Part shown: positions 7,448-14,784 of the stretch, piece by piece
How positions within the stretch are numbered: position 1 is the first letter of the stretch
Layout of the letters: each line of letters starts with the position of its first letter
Source: CAXQRU01 sp964226685
Lineage (GTDB): Bacteria; Pseudomonadota; Gammaproteobacteria; Pseudomonadales; Cellvibrionaceae
DNA length: 14,784 nucleotides
Direction: 5' to 3'
NCBI GenBank assembly: GCA_964226685.1
Contig: CAXQRU010000064.1
Location: 1-14,784 of the forward strand
The notes under the pieces: model-generated
Database searches by the model: none
What the model was told of the DNA's origin: nothing
What the model saw: only the letters and a program-made list of their open reading frames with translations
Position numbers and translations under genes: made by a program

Positions 7448-7484
7448 AGCATCCAAACCCATCAGGACGATCGATTTGGATGCT
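7448..7484. terminator. 10-bp stem hairpin between convergent genes
   Basis: AGCATCCAAA (7448-7457) pairs perfectly with TTTGGATGCT (7475-7484) around a 17-base loop. It sits between the convergent stops at 7426 and 7498. On the minus strand the stem runs directly into TTTT, so it suits the lipoprotein gene best; on the plus strand no T-tract follows. A dual terminator or RNA-protecting hairpin is the likely role. The large loop lowers confidence. Confidence 0.45.
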
Positions 7485-7497
7485 AGCGAATGAAAAA

Positions 7498-8469
7498 TTA
7501 CTCACACACTAAATTAGTAAAGTCACAAGTCAAGACTTGCTCCGCTTGGATCGACAACTCAATAATTTCCGTATCCGGCGTTGGGATCGCTATATTATTG
7601 TATTGCTCTGGGTCGTCTGCTTGCGCTGCGCAGCTAAAGGCAATGGTATAATCCCCTGGCTCCACATAGGAAAACATAAAGCTACCATCGTCAGCGACCG
7701 TTGTTGCAGAATATGGCTCAATCGCATCGACGGGGACAGGGTTTAATTGCAAAACATTCGGGTCGTACACATCGCTCAATAGCGATGGATTCAAATCATG
7801 ACCCGGATAGAGATACATCACATTGCCCGCCAGCGGGTCAACCTTGGCATCACAGGGAGCACTGCCATTAAATAAGGTGGTATCAATTGCCCCGCCAATC
7901 GTGGCCGCCTGGGCAACTTCAACAATTCTCACACCACGGGGCTTTAAAATATAACGCTCAGGCGTTGGGTTATAGGTTAACGATTTGCGCAAATCAAACT
8001 CGACCACAAAGCTTTGCACACCATCGGCCTCGACCGTAAAGCCACCCAACTTCAGCTCATTGCTGGGCTGCTTAATGGGCTTAGTGCCCTCGGCATCGAT
8101 CACGAACGATGAGTTAACATCACCATCAATCACATGAAGACGCAAATTTTGATAAGTCCCCGCCGGCACCACCAAGTTCTCAAATACCAACAAACTATCT
8201 TCACCTTGATAGTCCAATAAATCCATCGTAAAGGTATCTGAATCGACCAAATTCATATTTTCATCTTCAATGGTAAAGGTATCAACCACCACATCCTCAC
8301 CATCGCGATTTAAAGTAATACGGTCTACCGTAATGGTCACGGAAGTCGCCTCATCTACTGGACTGTCTGAAAGCGCCAAACTGATGGTGCCGGTACTGGG
8401 TGAGCTACTGCCACCGCCTCCACAAGCCACCAACAACAAAAAACTGGAATACAGGATTGAGGATTTCAT
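7498..8469 (-). CDS. DUF4382 lipoprotein
   Basis: This is a 323-residue lipoprotein from the ATG at 8469; a GTG one codon earlier is the only alternative and adds one residue. A signal peptide ends in the lipobox LVAC with Cys16. A GGGGSSSPS linker tethers the mature domain. Residues about 25-165 match the DUF4382 pattern (GTISLALSDSPVDEATSVTITVDRITL, then LLDYQGEDSLLVFENLVVPAGTYQNLRLHV). The C-terminal third resembles a carboxypeptidase-regulatory-like beta sandwich (VADDGSFMFSYVEPGDYTIAFSC). Four cysteines in the mature part (CDA, FSC, TCDF, VCE) may form disulfides. DUF4382 proteins are outer-membrane or surface lipoproteins of unknown function, common in marine bacteria. The gene is not in an operon with its neighbours. 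Confidence 0.85.
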   Translation of the reverse strand: MKSSILYSSFLLLVACGGGGSSSPSTGTISLALSDSPVDEATSVTITVDRITLNRDGEDVVVDTFTIEDENMNLVDSDTFTMDLLDYQGEDSLLVFENLVVPAGTYQNLRLHVIDGDVNSSFVIDAEGTKPIKQPSNELKLGGFTVEADGVQSFVVEFDLRKSLTYNPTPERYILKPRGVRIVEVAQAATIGGAIDTTLFNGSAPCDAKVDPLAGNVMYLYPGHDLNPSLLSDVYDPNVLQLNPVPVDAIEPYSATTVADDGSFMFSYVEPGDYTIAFSCAAQADDPEQYNNIAIPTPDTEIIELSIQAEQVLTCDFTNLVCE

Positions 8470-8472
8470 CAC

Positions 8473-8822
8473 ACTCGTAATATAACCCCTTTAAGGCTAA
8501 GTTTATTCAGTCAACGCATTAATGCAATCAACAACTAAACATCGCATTGTAAGAAGAATTGGGGGGTTATTCTGTTAACTGGTGATGATTCTGCTGATTG
8601 GTGGCTGAGGTGGATGGTTTGGGCTATCAAGATTGACTGCCATCTGTGATTTGATAAATCGAAGCTTCTCCTTTCGGCCAATAGCGGACATTCGGAAAAT
8701 AAAATTGCAGAAGTTCAATTTTTATCAAGAAAAAATAAAACGGCTACCCCTCTCTTTTTCAAGTGATATGTTAGGTCAGGTCGTAACTAATACAATTTAG
8801 ACCAGCAAACCATGACATTGTT
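8473..8822. other. Gap of about 350 bases between lipoprotein and defence operon
   Basis: No coding frame of useful size is seen on either strand. The gap holds a perfect 10-bp palindrome GCATTAATGC (8516-8525), 47 bases upstream of the lipoprotein start, where an operator could lie. It also holds the TAGCGGACATT word (8682-8692), part of a CTTTCGGCCAATAGCGGACATTCGG block. I see no convincing promoter for the lipoprotein gene and no clear terminator for the defence operon. Confidence 0.4.
8682..8692 (-). repeat. 11-bp inverted word flanking the Hachiman cassette (left copy)
   Basis: The minus strand reads AATGTCCGCTA, identical to plus-strand bases 12916-12926 on the other side of the defence operon. 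The preceding bases are also similar (ATTTT-CCG versus ATTTTTGCC). The surrounding CGGCCAATAGCGGACATT block resembles, from memory, a short sequence seen near many gammaproteobacterial gene ends. It may therefore be a dispersed repeat and not an insertion boundary. Confidence 0.4.
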
Positions 8823-9125
8823 TCAGTCTTGACCATTAACACAGTACTTATACGAAAAGCGCACCACTGTACCATCAGTTCTTTCTAACCAGAAGCACTT
8901 GGTTCCATAATCTGCCCTTCGAACAAAGAAATGCTTGATTCCAACACCAATTTTTTTATCAGCTTCAGGATGTTTTAATATTGCACTAGTGAGAAACTTA
9001 GAATCAATCTCATCAATTTTTTCTTCAGGAGCATACTTGTTTAACATATCTTTCATGAAACTTAGTGCATCGCCTTTTTTGTCAAAATTCATTCCACCAA
9101 TTTTTACAGGTTTCGACTTTGCCAT
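8823..9125 (-). CDS. DUF3223 (DCL-like) protein, third gene of the Hachiman operon
   Basis: This is a 100-residue basic protein. It shows the DUF3223 signature in order: a helix with FMKDMLNKY, then a D-S-K-FL step, KHPEADKKIGVGI (residues 51-63), CFWLERTDGT (77-86) and the closing FSYKYC (90-95). This domain also occurs in plant DCL proteins, which affect chloroplast rRNA processing, and in the C-terminal tails of plant RNA polymerases IV and V. A nucleic-acid-linked role is therefore plausible but unproven in bacteria. The gene starts 21 bases after the hamB stop with a strong GAGGAG ribosome binding site, so it is almost certainly cotranscribed with hamA and hamB. No signal peptide or membrane segment is present. 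It could be an accessory, regulatory or antitoxin-like part of the defence cassette, or a passenger. Confidence 0.8.
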   Translation of the reverse strand: MAKSKPVKIGGMNFDKKGDALSFMKDMLNKYAPEEKIDEIDSKFLTSAILKHPEADKKIGVGIKHFFVRRADYGTKCFWLERTDGTVVRFSYKYCVNGQD

Positions 9126-9146
9126 AAAAACTCCTCGTAGATAAGG

Positions 9147-11768
9147 TTATCCCTTCGTTAATTTTCCTTCGTTAATTTTGGTCTCAATAAGCTTATTTAT
9201 TTCCCTTTTGACCAAAGGTGGAAGATCAAGCATTTCCCACTCTCTTGCGTTAAGTCGTAACAACACTTCATCTTCCGTCATATCACTACGACCATAGAAT
9301 TCTCCGAGTTCCACAGCACTGGTTCTAGACAAACCTAGGCTAATCAACGATATTAAGGTTTTTGTACTAACCCCAAACTCCAAGAAAAGATCATATGACA
9401 GCTCGCTAGGGAACAAACTGTCACAGTCTTTTTCATGAAAAAACTGTCGAAGAACAGACAGGTAGGCTCCTAAATACTTAGGCGCATAGAAGCGTGCAAT
9501 CTCTTCAACTGAAGCCATGGTTTCTCTAATCAACTTGGGATATGGTATTTCGTTGTCAGAGACATAATTTTTCTTATCCTTTTCTCGTTTTATACGAGCT
9601 GAAATCATTTGACCTAAGGTTTTTCCCCGCATCCAGTCCCATGTTGTTAGAGCGCATGGCAGAACTCGTTCTTCAGGCGCAAATACTGGAGCAAGTGTTA
9701 AGTTGATAACGTCAAAAATGAATACGAATTGGTCTACCGAGTCATCGTCTTCAGGTGGTAAAGGAAGCAACTCTTCTGGCTCACCAGAGTATTCTCGAAA
9801 ATAATTCAGCAACCTTTGCAACGCAACGATAGAGATGCCTGGGTTCGCATCAATAATTTCAGGAAACACAGTGATACCATCTAATGTTGGTTTTATGAGT
9901 TGTTCTATCTGATTTGCACTCTCTAAATCTATTGTCTTTATTGGCGGAGCATCTTTTAAAGAGCCTTCTCTATACTGCCAACTCATAAGATAGGCTGCTA
10001 CATGTTCTAGCTTTGGGTCTAAATCTAAAGTTTTCATTTCCATTCGACGTCCAAGATAGGAAGACAACTCTTTGTACTCTTGTACAACACTATCTGTCTC
10101 TCGCTTTATTGGATATGCAGTCTTTTGAGGTAACCCACTTGGCCAAACGTCCGTCTTGCTTACATCCACACATACAATATTTCCATTAAAATCTGCTCCC
10201 CAACGCCCTGCTCTGCCAGCCAGATTCCAAAAGTCTTGTGGAGACATTTCTTTGCCAATACCTTTTTTAGGGCCTCTCACAATAATGGTTTTACATGCAA
10301 GATTGACTCCCTCGATCAAAGTAGATGTGGAAACCAAATACCTAATTTTCCCAGAAGTAAATAGCCTCTCAATTTCTTCCCTCACAATTGAGGGCATGTT
10401 TCCGTAATGAAAGGCTACTCCACGCTTTACAATCGGAACAAGTTGATATTTAGGATGAATTATTTTTTTACAGGACTCAGATAGTTCAGCCAACTCACTA
10501 TCAACCATCTCAGAAAATTCCGAGCTATCTAGACCTTCATAAATTAACGCTGCTATCCTTTCTGCATCGTCTGCCCTATTAACATAAACCAAAGTTCCTG
10601 AACTATTTTTTCCTAATGCCAAAGCGATAAACGCCATTTTTTTCTTTATAGTAGTTGGACGATCAAGAAGACTAAATCCACCCAGTTTTTCCAAATTGCC
10701 CTTTCCATCAGCAAGCGACAATATCCACTGAGTTGTCTTTCTGGGAACCTGCTCTGCCACCAAAAGGTTTTGAATGACTGTAGATGAACTACTGGGAACA
10801 ACCGCTCGATTAGCTGCGCGAGGAGCATCTTTTAGCAAATCTTCTGGGTTTTGAGAGTGAGGACTTAAAAACACTACACGACAATCTGGGCTTGCTCGAA
10901 CCACGCGCTCTAGAGCATCTTGTAAAATAACGCCTCGCCTTTCGTCAGAAACCTTCTGAGCCTCATCAATTATTACAATGTCGAATTTGTGAGGAGACTT
11001 ATTTGCATTTAGAAAAATATGCAATCTTTCTTGAGTATAGACAGAAATAAAAGGGATTTCTGAATCTGCCAATTCTTTCAAAGGCAAAGAAGTGACTTTA
11101 AGTTCTTTAAGGTCGTGGTCAAATTTTAGTTCATTCAACTGCTTCTCTATTTCAGAGACTAAAGCTCTCGTCGGCGCTACAAAAACACAAGAATGACATT
11201 TACCATTAGAAAATTGAGTTAAAAGCCAATTCAGTATTATGAAAGTCTTACCTGCCGCTGTGGGCGCAGTCGCAGATAGCCAGTCAGCATTAGCCAACTC
11301 TTCCCAGAGATTAACTTGAAAACGGTTTCCAGATAGCGAGTGGTGTGAATTTATGGGGATTTCAGAAATTAGTCGCCTTTTAGTCCACAGCAGTTGCTCA
11401 ATAACGCCGACACGTTCGCTCAACTGGTCAACAATAAGATCTTTTGCCTTGGCAAGCTCAATCGTTCTGTAATTGGACAACCGAGATAGAACCAAACTTC
11501 CTGCATCCTTGTAAATAGGATCATCAGAGTAGCACACAGCACTCTGAGCAATCATCAGAGCATATTCTTGACAGAATCTCTCATTGCTTTCCGCAAGGAT
11601 GCTTGCAGCAAAAAGCAACTTTTGCCAATCATGAGCTGGTTGTGTTTCCTCTACCTCAAGAGTATTCACACCAAAACTTAATCTAGCAGACCAAATCCTG
11701 AGACCATCAAGTTTATCTCTTATTCCAGCATCACTTACAAGCCATTCCTGTAGCTGCGATAAACTCAT
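9147..11768 (-). CDS. hamB: Hachiman helicase HamB (Ski2-like SF2)
   Basis: This is an 873-residue SF2 helicase. Visible motifs are: I, APTAAGKT (168-175, Lys174); Ia, APTRALVSE (198-206); II, DEAQ (268-271); III, FLSPH (300-304) in place of the usual SAT; IV, GTLVYVNRADDAE (391-403); V, STSTLIEGVNL (480-490); VI, QDFWNLAGRAGRWG (511-524). The spacing and the LIEGVNL/AGRAGR forms fit the Ski2-like branch. All ATPase residues look intact. In characterised Hachiman systems HamB is an ATP-driven DNA translocase that holds HamA in check and releases its nuclease when it senses aberrant DNA. The ATG follows the hamA stop by one base, with GGAGAG in front, so the two are coupled. About 160 N-terminal residues and about 330 C-terminal residues lie outside the core and are not recognised. 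Confidence 0.9.
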   Translation of the reverse strand: MSLSQLQEWLVSDAGIRDKLDGLRIWSARLSFGVNTLEVEETQPAHDWQKLLFAASILAESNERFCQEYALMIAQSAVCYSDDPIYKDAGSLVLSRLSNYRTIELAKAKDLIVDQLSERVGVIEQLLWTKRRLISEIPINSHHSLSGNRFQVNLWEELANADWLSATAPTAAGKTFIILNWLLTQFSNGKCHSCVFVAPTRALVSEIEKQLNELKFDHDLKELKVTSLPLKELADSEIPFISVYTQERLHIFLNANKSPHKFDIVIIDEAQKVSDERRGVILQDALERVVRASPDCRVVFLSPHSQNPEDLLKDAPRAANRAVVPSSSSTVIQNLLVAEQVPRKTTQWILSLADGKGNLEKLGGFSLLDRPTTIKKKMAFIALALGKNSSGTLVYVNRADDAERIAALIYEGLDSSEFSEMVDSELAELSESCKKIIHPKYQLVPIVKRGVAFHYGNMPSIVREEIERLFTSGKIRYLVSTSTLIEGVNLACKTIIVRGPKKGIGKEMSPQDFWNLAGRAGRWGADFNGNIVCVDVSKTDVWPSGLPQKTAYPIKRETDSVVQEYKELSSYLGRRMEMKTLDLDPKLEHVAAYLMSWQYREGSLKDAPPIKTIDLESANQIEQLIKPTLDGITVFPEIIDANPGISIVALQRLLNYFREYSGEPEELLPLPPEDDDSVDQFVFIFDVINLTLAPVFAPEERVLPCALTTWDWMRGKTLGQMISARIKREKDKKNYVSDNEIPYPKLIRETMASVEEIARFYAPKYLGAYLSVLRQFFHEKDCDSLFPSELSYDLFLEFGVSTKTLISLISLGLSRTSAVELGEFYGRSDMTEDEVLLRLNAREWEMLDLPPLVKREINKLIETKINEGKLTKG

Positions 11769-11769
11769 A

Positions 11770-12717
11770 TCAACTCTCCAACAACTCGAGAAAATAACTA
11801 CGAAAATCCTCTACTGCCTTCATAGGTACGCAAATAAAGTGAATATCATATTGTTCTATACCTTCCTTACCAATACGGTTCTTTATTTGCTTAAGCCATG
11901 CTGGCATTTGCTCCATTAACTTCTTTTCCAATACGGACTCATCATTGTTCAAGCCATCATCAAGATAGGCGTCACTATCAAACCCGACTAAAGCAATACC
12001 ACAATGTTTTAGAGATAGGGATTTTTCATCATCTAAATTGAAATAACGCTTTAGACCCTCAGTCAGTTTAGGATCTTCAAAATCTGCAAATTCATTAATC
12101 AAAAATACATCGCGGGAACGAGCTGCACCCTCAGCATCTGGCTCATTCAAAAATGGAGCTAATGAATCCAAACAGTTTCTAACAGCTGTCGATGCATCAG
12201 CATAAAGCTTCGACTCTCCCCAATATACTTTTAAAATACCTGCGTCTCCGCCCTCTGCATAAACACCGTCTGCCCCATGATAATGCATCTCAGACGAAGT
12301 CTTAAGGCTCATCTTACAAATTATCTGTGACAAGCCAAGAACGGCTTCGGCAAAAGCAAATACTAACAATTCACCACCTTCACCGCTTTTGCTAAGTGAA
12401 GTAAACAACGCTTTTGCTTCGCGTTGTAGCTTAATCAATGCTGCCGTTGAACCTGTTTTAATAAGTTCATTCTTGGCAGCATCAATTCTCTTACGAGGAA
12501 TTGCGTAATCGACTATCCTGTCCTTTAGAAATTCTGCTAGGGGCTTAAATCTAACACGAGCATTTGCGTCAATTGGCAGCCGATAACAATGAACTGTTGT
12601 ATTGCAATCGGGAACTGGAATGGAGTCTTTGAGAATTTTCAAGTGAACATCTGTGACTTTTCCACCATCACGAACGGTATCACTTAGAAGCCCCAAAGCA
12701 TCATCATCTACTGACAT
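11770..12717 (-). CDS. hamA: Hachiman nuclease HamA (DUF1837)
   Basis: This is a 315-residue soluble protein with the DUF1837 core. Key pieces are GGELLVFAFAEAVLG (114-128, Glu116), KMSLKTS (135-141), HGADGVY (147-153, Asp150) and VYWGESKLY (164-172, Glu168-x-Lys170). Glu116, Asp150 and the E-x-K pair form a PD-(D/E)xK-type nuclease site, and all are present, so the enzyme should be active. HamA degrades DNA when released by HamB, which protects the population from phage. Its start is supported by AAAGGGAA just upstream (12721-12728). It is the first gene of a three-gene minus-strand operon. A LexA-box-like palindrome and a weak promoter lie 130-160 bases upstream. The DUF1837-helicase pair is diagnostic of Hachiman, so confidence is high. 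Confidence 0.9.
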   Translation of the reverse strand: MSVDDDALGLLSDTVRDGGKVTDVHLKILKDSIPVPDCNTTVHCYRLPIDANARVRFKPLAEFLKDRIVDYAIPRKRIDAAKNELIKTGSTAALIKLQREAKALFTSLSKSGEGGELLVFAFAEAVLGLSQIICKMSLKTSSEMHYHGADGVYAEGGDAGILKVYWGESKLYADASTAVRNCLDSLAPFLNEPDAEGAARSRDVFLINEFADFEDPKLTEGLKRYFNLDDEKSLSLKHCGIALVGFDSDAYLDDGLNNDESVLEKKLMEQMPAWLKQIKNRIGKEGIEQYDIHFICVPMKAVEDFRSYFLELLES

Positions 12718-12847
12718 GACTTCCCTTTCAAAAAATGGACAAAAAATAGAACCGAAACGACTCTACTGAATCGCTCAATTTTATAAGCTGAATACCCCAC
12801 CATCATTCTTTATTAATCCTCTTAATACAGCCCTTAACAGAGTTTTA

Positions 12848-12877
12848 ATTCTGTTCGAAACAACAGCACTCAATCAA
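12848..12877 (-). promoter_or_regulatory. Weak candidate promoter for the Hachiman operon
   Basis: On the minus strand TTGATT (12872-12877) and CAGAAT (12848-12853) are 18 bases apart, each with four of six consensus matches. It would give a leader of about 120 bases before hamA. The match is weak by itself; its interest is that the LexA-like palindrome lies inside it. Confidence 0.22.
12851..12866. promoter_or_regulatory. LexA (SOS) box-like palindrome upstream of hamA
   Basis: CTGTTCGAAACAACAG fits the gammaproteobacterial LexA core CTGT-N8-ACAG exactly. It is the only such site I noticed between hamA and the next gene. The inner eight bases are less AT-rich than in strong boxes, and the flanks lack the TA ends, so binding might be modest. 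It overlaps the candidate hamA promoter, where a repressor would act. Confidence 0.3.
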
Positions 12878-12915
12878 CCATATAAGAAAAAAAGTGGTTG
12901 AGCATGATTTTTGCC

Positions 12916-12926
12916 AATGTCCGCTA
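12916..12926 (+). repeat. 11-bp inverted word flanking the Hachiman cassette (right copy)
   Basis: AATGTCCGCTA is the inverted partner of the copy at 8682-8692. Here it also forms half of a small hairpin, TGTCC-GCTAA-GGACA, just beyond the stop of the helicase gene. It may be a dispersed intergenic repeat or a boundary of the inserted cassette. Confidence 0.4.
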
Positions 12927-12956
12927 AGGACACAAAACAGACCCACAAAACTTTAA

Positions 12957-14763
12957 TCACCCCAAATACCTCCTAACCAACCTAACATTATCCATCTCCC
13001 CCCAAAGCGCTTGATTACCCACAATATACAAACGTTGCTTGGCCCTTGAGACGGCGACATTTAAAATATTCACGCTGTCGGCGGCCCAGTGGCGGGCGCC
13101 TCGTTGGTTTTCATCTGGGGCGCCGAGCACTAAAATGACCGCCTCGGCTTCTTTGCCTTGAAAGGTATGCACGGTGCCGATGCGTTCATCTAGCCATTTA
13201 TCCAATTTTTCAATGCCCTGCTGTGCAAATGCGCTGGCGTCATGCTTCAGCAGAATTTTCATCTCCTGCGCGACTTTTCTGAAAGGGGTGATAATAAAAA
13301 TATCTGGCGTTTCATTGAGGGCGGCGAATAATTGCAGCATTAAGTCTTTTGCAAGGTTGCCCTCTTCTGGGCACCATTTATCGTTTGCGCGGCCTTGAAC
13401 ATCAAACCATTGAGTCTTTCCAAGAATGTTACCGATAGGGGAGTCTTTGGCTTGTTTGGCGTGTACCATTAAGTTGGCGTAGGCCAGTGCATTGCTAATG
13501 GAGAACATGGGGTCATCGCAGCGCCGGTGGACGAGCAAGGGGGCACCAATACGCATTTCGCCCGCGCCGTGAGCGATAGTGGCACCGTAGGCATTGGCTC
13601 TATCGGCCAGGTCTTGCGTTGATGAGAACGGAGCTAACCAGTCGTCGGCATTGACGCCCATATGCTGGGCGATGCCTTTAATCAATGATAGGGGCAGGCT
13701 TTCAACCGACTCGACTTGCAGCGGGTCACCCACGACCATAACGCGCTTTGCTCGCAAGATGGCGCCCGCCGCTTGTTGTGGTGAGGCTTGCCCCGCTTCA
13801 TCAATCAGTAACCAGCCGAGGCTTTCTGGCGGTAAGTCTCTGAACATACGCTCAACGGAAGCAAAGGTGGTGGAGGCCACAGGCACCAGTAAAAAGAAGC
13901 TTGACCAAAGGTGCGGCAACATGGGTAATTTATCGTGCTCAAGCTTCGCGCCTGTTAATACATCAAAGAAAATATTTAGGTTTTGCCTGAGGGCTTGGGC
14001 GGAGGCATCGATAAAGGCTTTGTGTAATTGCATCGCCGCGACAAATAACTCATCTCTTACTTGCTGCGCGCTCAATAAAAAATTAGGTGCGAACAGCTGT
14101 TGTTCACGGTGGGATTGTTCCCAAAAGTTTTTATTGATTAACTGCTCGCCGCAGTCAACAGCGGCGGCGGCCAGTTTGGATTGCTCAGTGTTGAGCTGCT
14201 GTTCTATTTTAGCGCTTTGCTTTTTGGCGGCTTGATAGTGTTTTTGAGCCTCTTCTTGATCCGCGTTTGCGGCCATTTGCGCTTTTATCGCTTGCGCGCA
14301 GGCTTGTTGCGCCGACTTCAAATCTTGCAAGACAAGCTCATGCTCAGTTCGCCACTCTCGCCAGGGCTTTAGCCTGAACCATTTGGCAAACCATACTGGC
14401 TGAAGCTCAGACGATGTGCTAACACTTTCCTTAGCCAGGGTTAACAGCTGCTTTTGATCAGCAACGGCTTGATCGGCAAGATTTTTTTGAGCCACCAGCT
14501 CACTAAATCGTGCCGCTGCATCTTCTTCAAAGGCTTTGGCTTCATTCAATTGTTGCTTTAATTGATCCAACTTAGCTTGCGCTTGATAAGCTTTTTGCAC
14601 CCGTATTGTCATTTTTTGGGAGGCATTATAGGCCTCTCGAAATTGCGCTCTGGCCTGCTCCCAATTGTGCAGCGCTTCTTGCGGGCTGGATGGGGTGCTC
14701 TCATCAATGATCGGCGGTGTGCCATCGTCATCTTTAATGGGGCGGCCCAGAATATAATTAAAG
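12957..14763 (-). CDS. SF1 Upf1-like helicase with coiled-coil insertion, C-terminal part
   Basis: The frame is open up to the contig end, so the methionine at 14612 is internal and the true start is off the window. The real sequence stops at 14763, where adapter begins. Numbered from that methionine, residues about 1-155 are a long Gln/Ala/Lys-rich coiled coil. They are followed by helicase motif II DEAGQ (271-275), III GDPLQ (295-299), HRR (362-364), IV ITPFRK (441-446), V GTVHTFQGKE (479-488) and VI VAVSRAK (519-525). This is the AAA_11/AAA_12 type of Upf1/SMG-2/Dna2 relatives. Motif I must lie in the missing N-terminal part. A coiled coil between motifs I and II is a known design of large bacterial members. 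The role is unclear: DNA or RNA metabolism, or defence given the neighbour. Bases look more GC-rich than the Hachiman operon. Confidence 0.85.
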
Positions 14764-14784
14764 AGATCGGAAGAGCGTCGTGTA
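14764..14784 (+). other. Illumina TruSeq adapter read-through
   Basis: The last 21 bases start AGATCGGAAGAGCGTCG and agree throughout with the standard Illumina universal adapter (reverse-complement form). This is not genomic DNA. It marks the contig end, and any amino acids read from it belong to no protein. Confidence 0.95.

Noticed and set aside
12874..12901. TCAACCA/TGGTTGA hairpin as a terminator for the SF1 helicase gene
   Set aside because: The stem is only seven base pairs and the T-run lies in the loop instead of after the stem on the minus strand.
12918..12932. TGTCC-GCTAA-GGACA hairpin as an intrinsic terminator
   Set aside because: The stem is five base pairs with no T-tract directly after it; treated as part of the repeated word instead.
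13594..14235. 213-residue plus-strand ORF, cysteine- and serine-rich
   Set aside because: It lies opposite the SF1 helicase, whose motifs are clear in the other frame; the composition is typical of a shadow frame.
1..14784. CRISPR array, tRNA or rRNA genes, insertion sequence
   Set aside because: No regular spaced repeats, cloverleaf-like or rRNA-like blocks, transposase motifs or terminal inverted repeats were seen on reading the gaps and genes.

Overview
The window looks like one end-trimmed contig from a gammaproteobacterium, probably marine or aquatic. Support for this is the moderate base composition, a YjfJ/PspA-type envelope operon, a DUF4382 lipoprotein, and a secreted protein with cadherin-like repeats. 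The assignment rests on gene content and style only; no ribosomal or other taxonomic marker is present. The last 21 bases are an Illumina adapter, so the right edge is a contig end and not natural sequence.

Region 1 (1-4613, all +) is a tightly packed operon entered in mid-gene. It holds the C-terminal half of a PspA/IM30 protein, a DUF4178-like protein, a tandem ribbon-helix-helix-like protein, a duplicated DUF350 membrane protein, a two-pass membrane protein, a Gly/Tyr-rich one-pass peptide, and a polyamine aminopropyltransferase fused to a polytopic membrane domain. Several genes overlap by 1-4 bases. The operon probably couples membrane-stress maintenance by PspA to polyamine chemistry at the inner membrane. 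A convergent gene (4617-5180, -) encodes a small exported protein.

Region 2 (5181-8470) carries two envelope genes facing each other. One is a secreted three-repeat cadherin-like protein ending in a GDSL/SGNH-like domain (5561-7426, +). The other is a DUF4382 lipoprotein (7498-8469, -). A 10-bp stem hairpin between them is a candidate terminator. Gaps of about 0.35-0.4 kb flank the pair.

Region 3 (8823-12717, all -) is a phage-defence operon. HamA (DUF1837 nuclease) and HamB (Ski2-like helicase) together form a Hachiman system, followed 21 bases later by a DUF3223 (DCL-like) protein with its own strong ribosome binding site. The operon is visibly more AT-rich than the gene beyond it. It is preceded by a LexA-box-like palindrome and lies between two inverted copies of an 11-bp word, so it reads as an inserted defence cassette.

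Region 4 (12957-14763, -) is the C-terminal part of an SF1 Upf1-like helicase with a long coiled-coil insertion, cut off by the contig end.

The most interesting points are the DUF3223 gene attached to Hachiman, the possible SOS control of that cassette, and the PspA-polyamine operon with its unnamed membrane partners and internal RHH-like gene.
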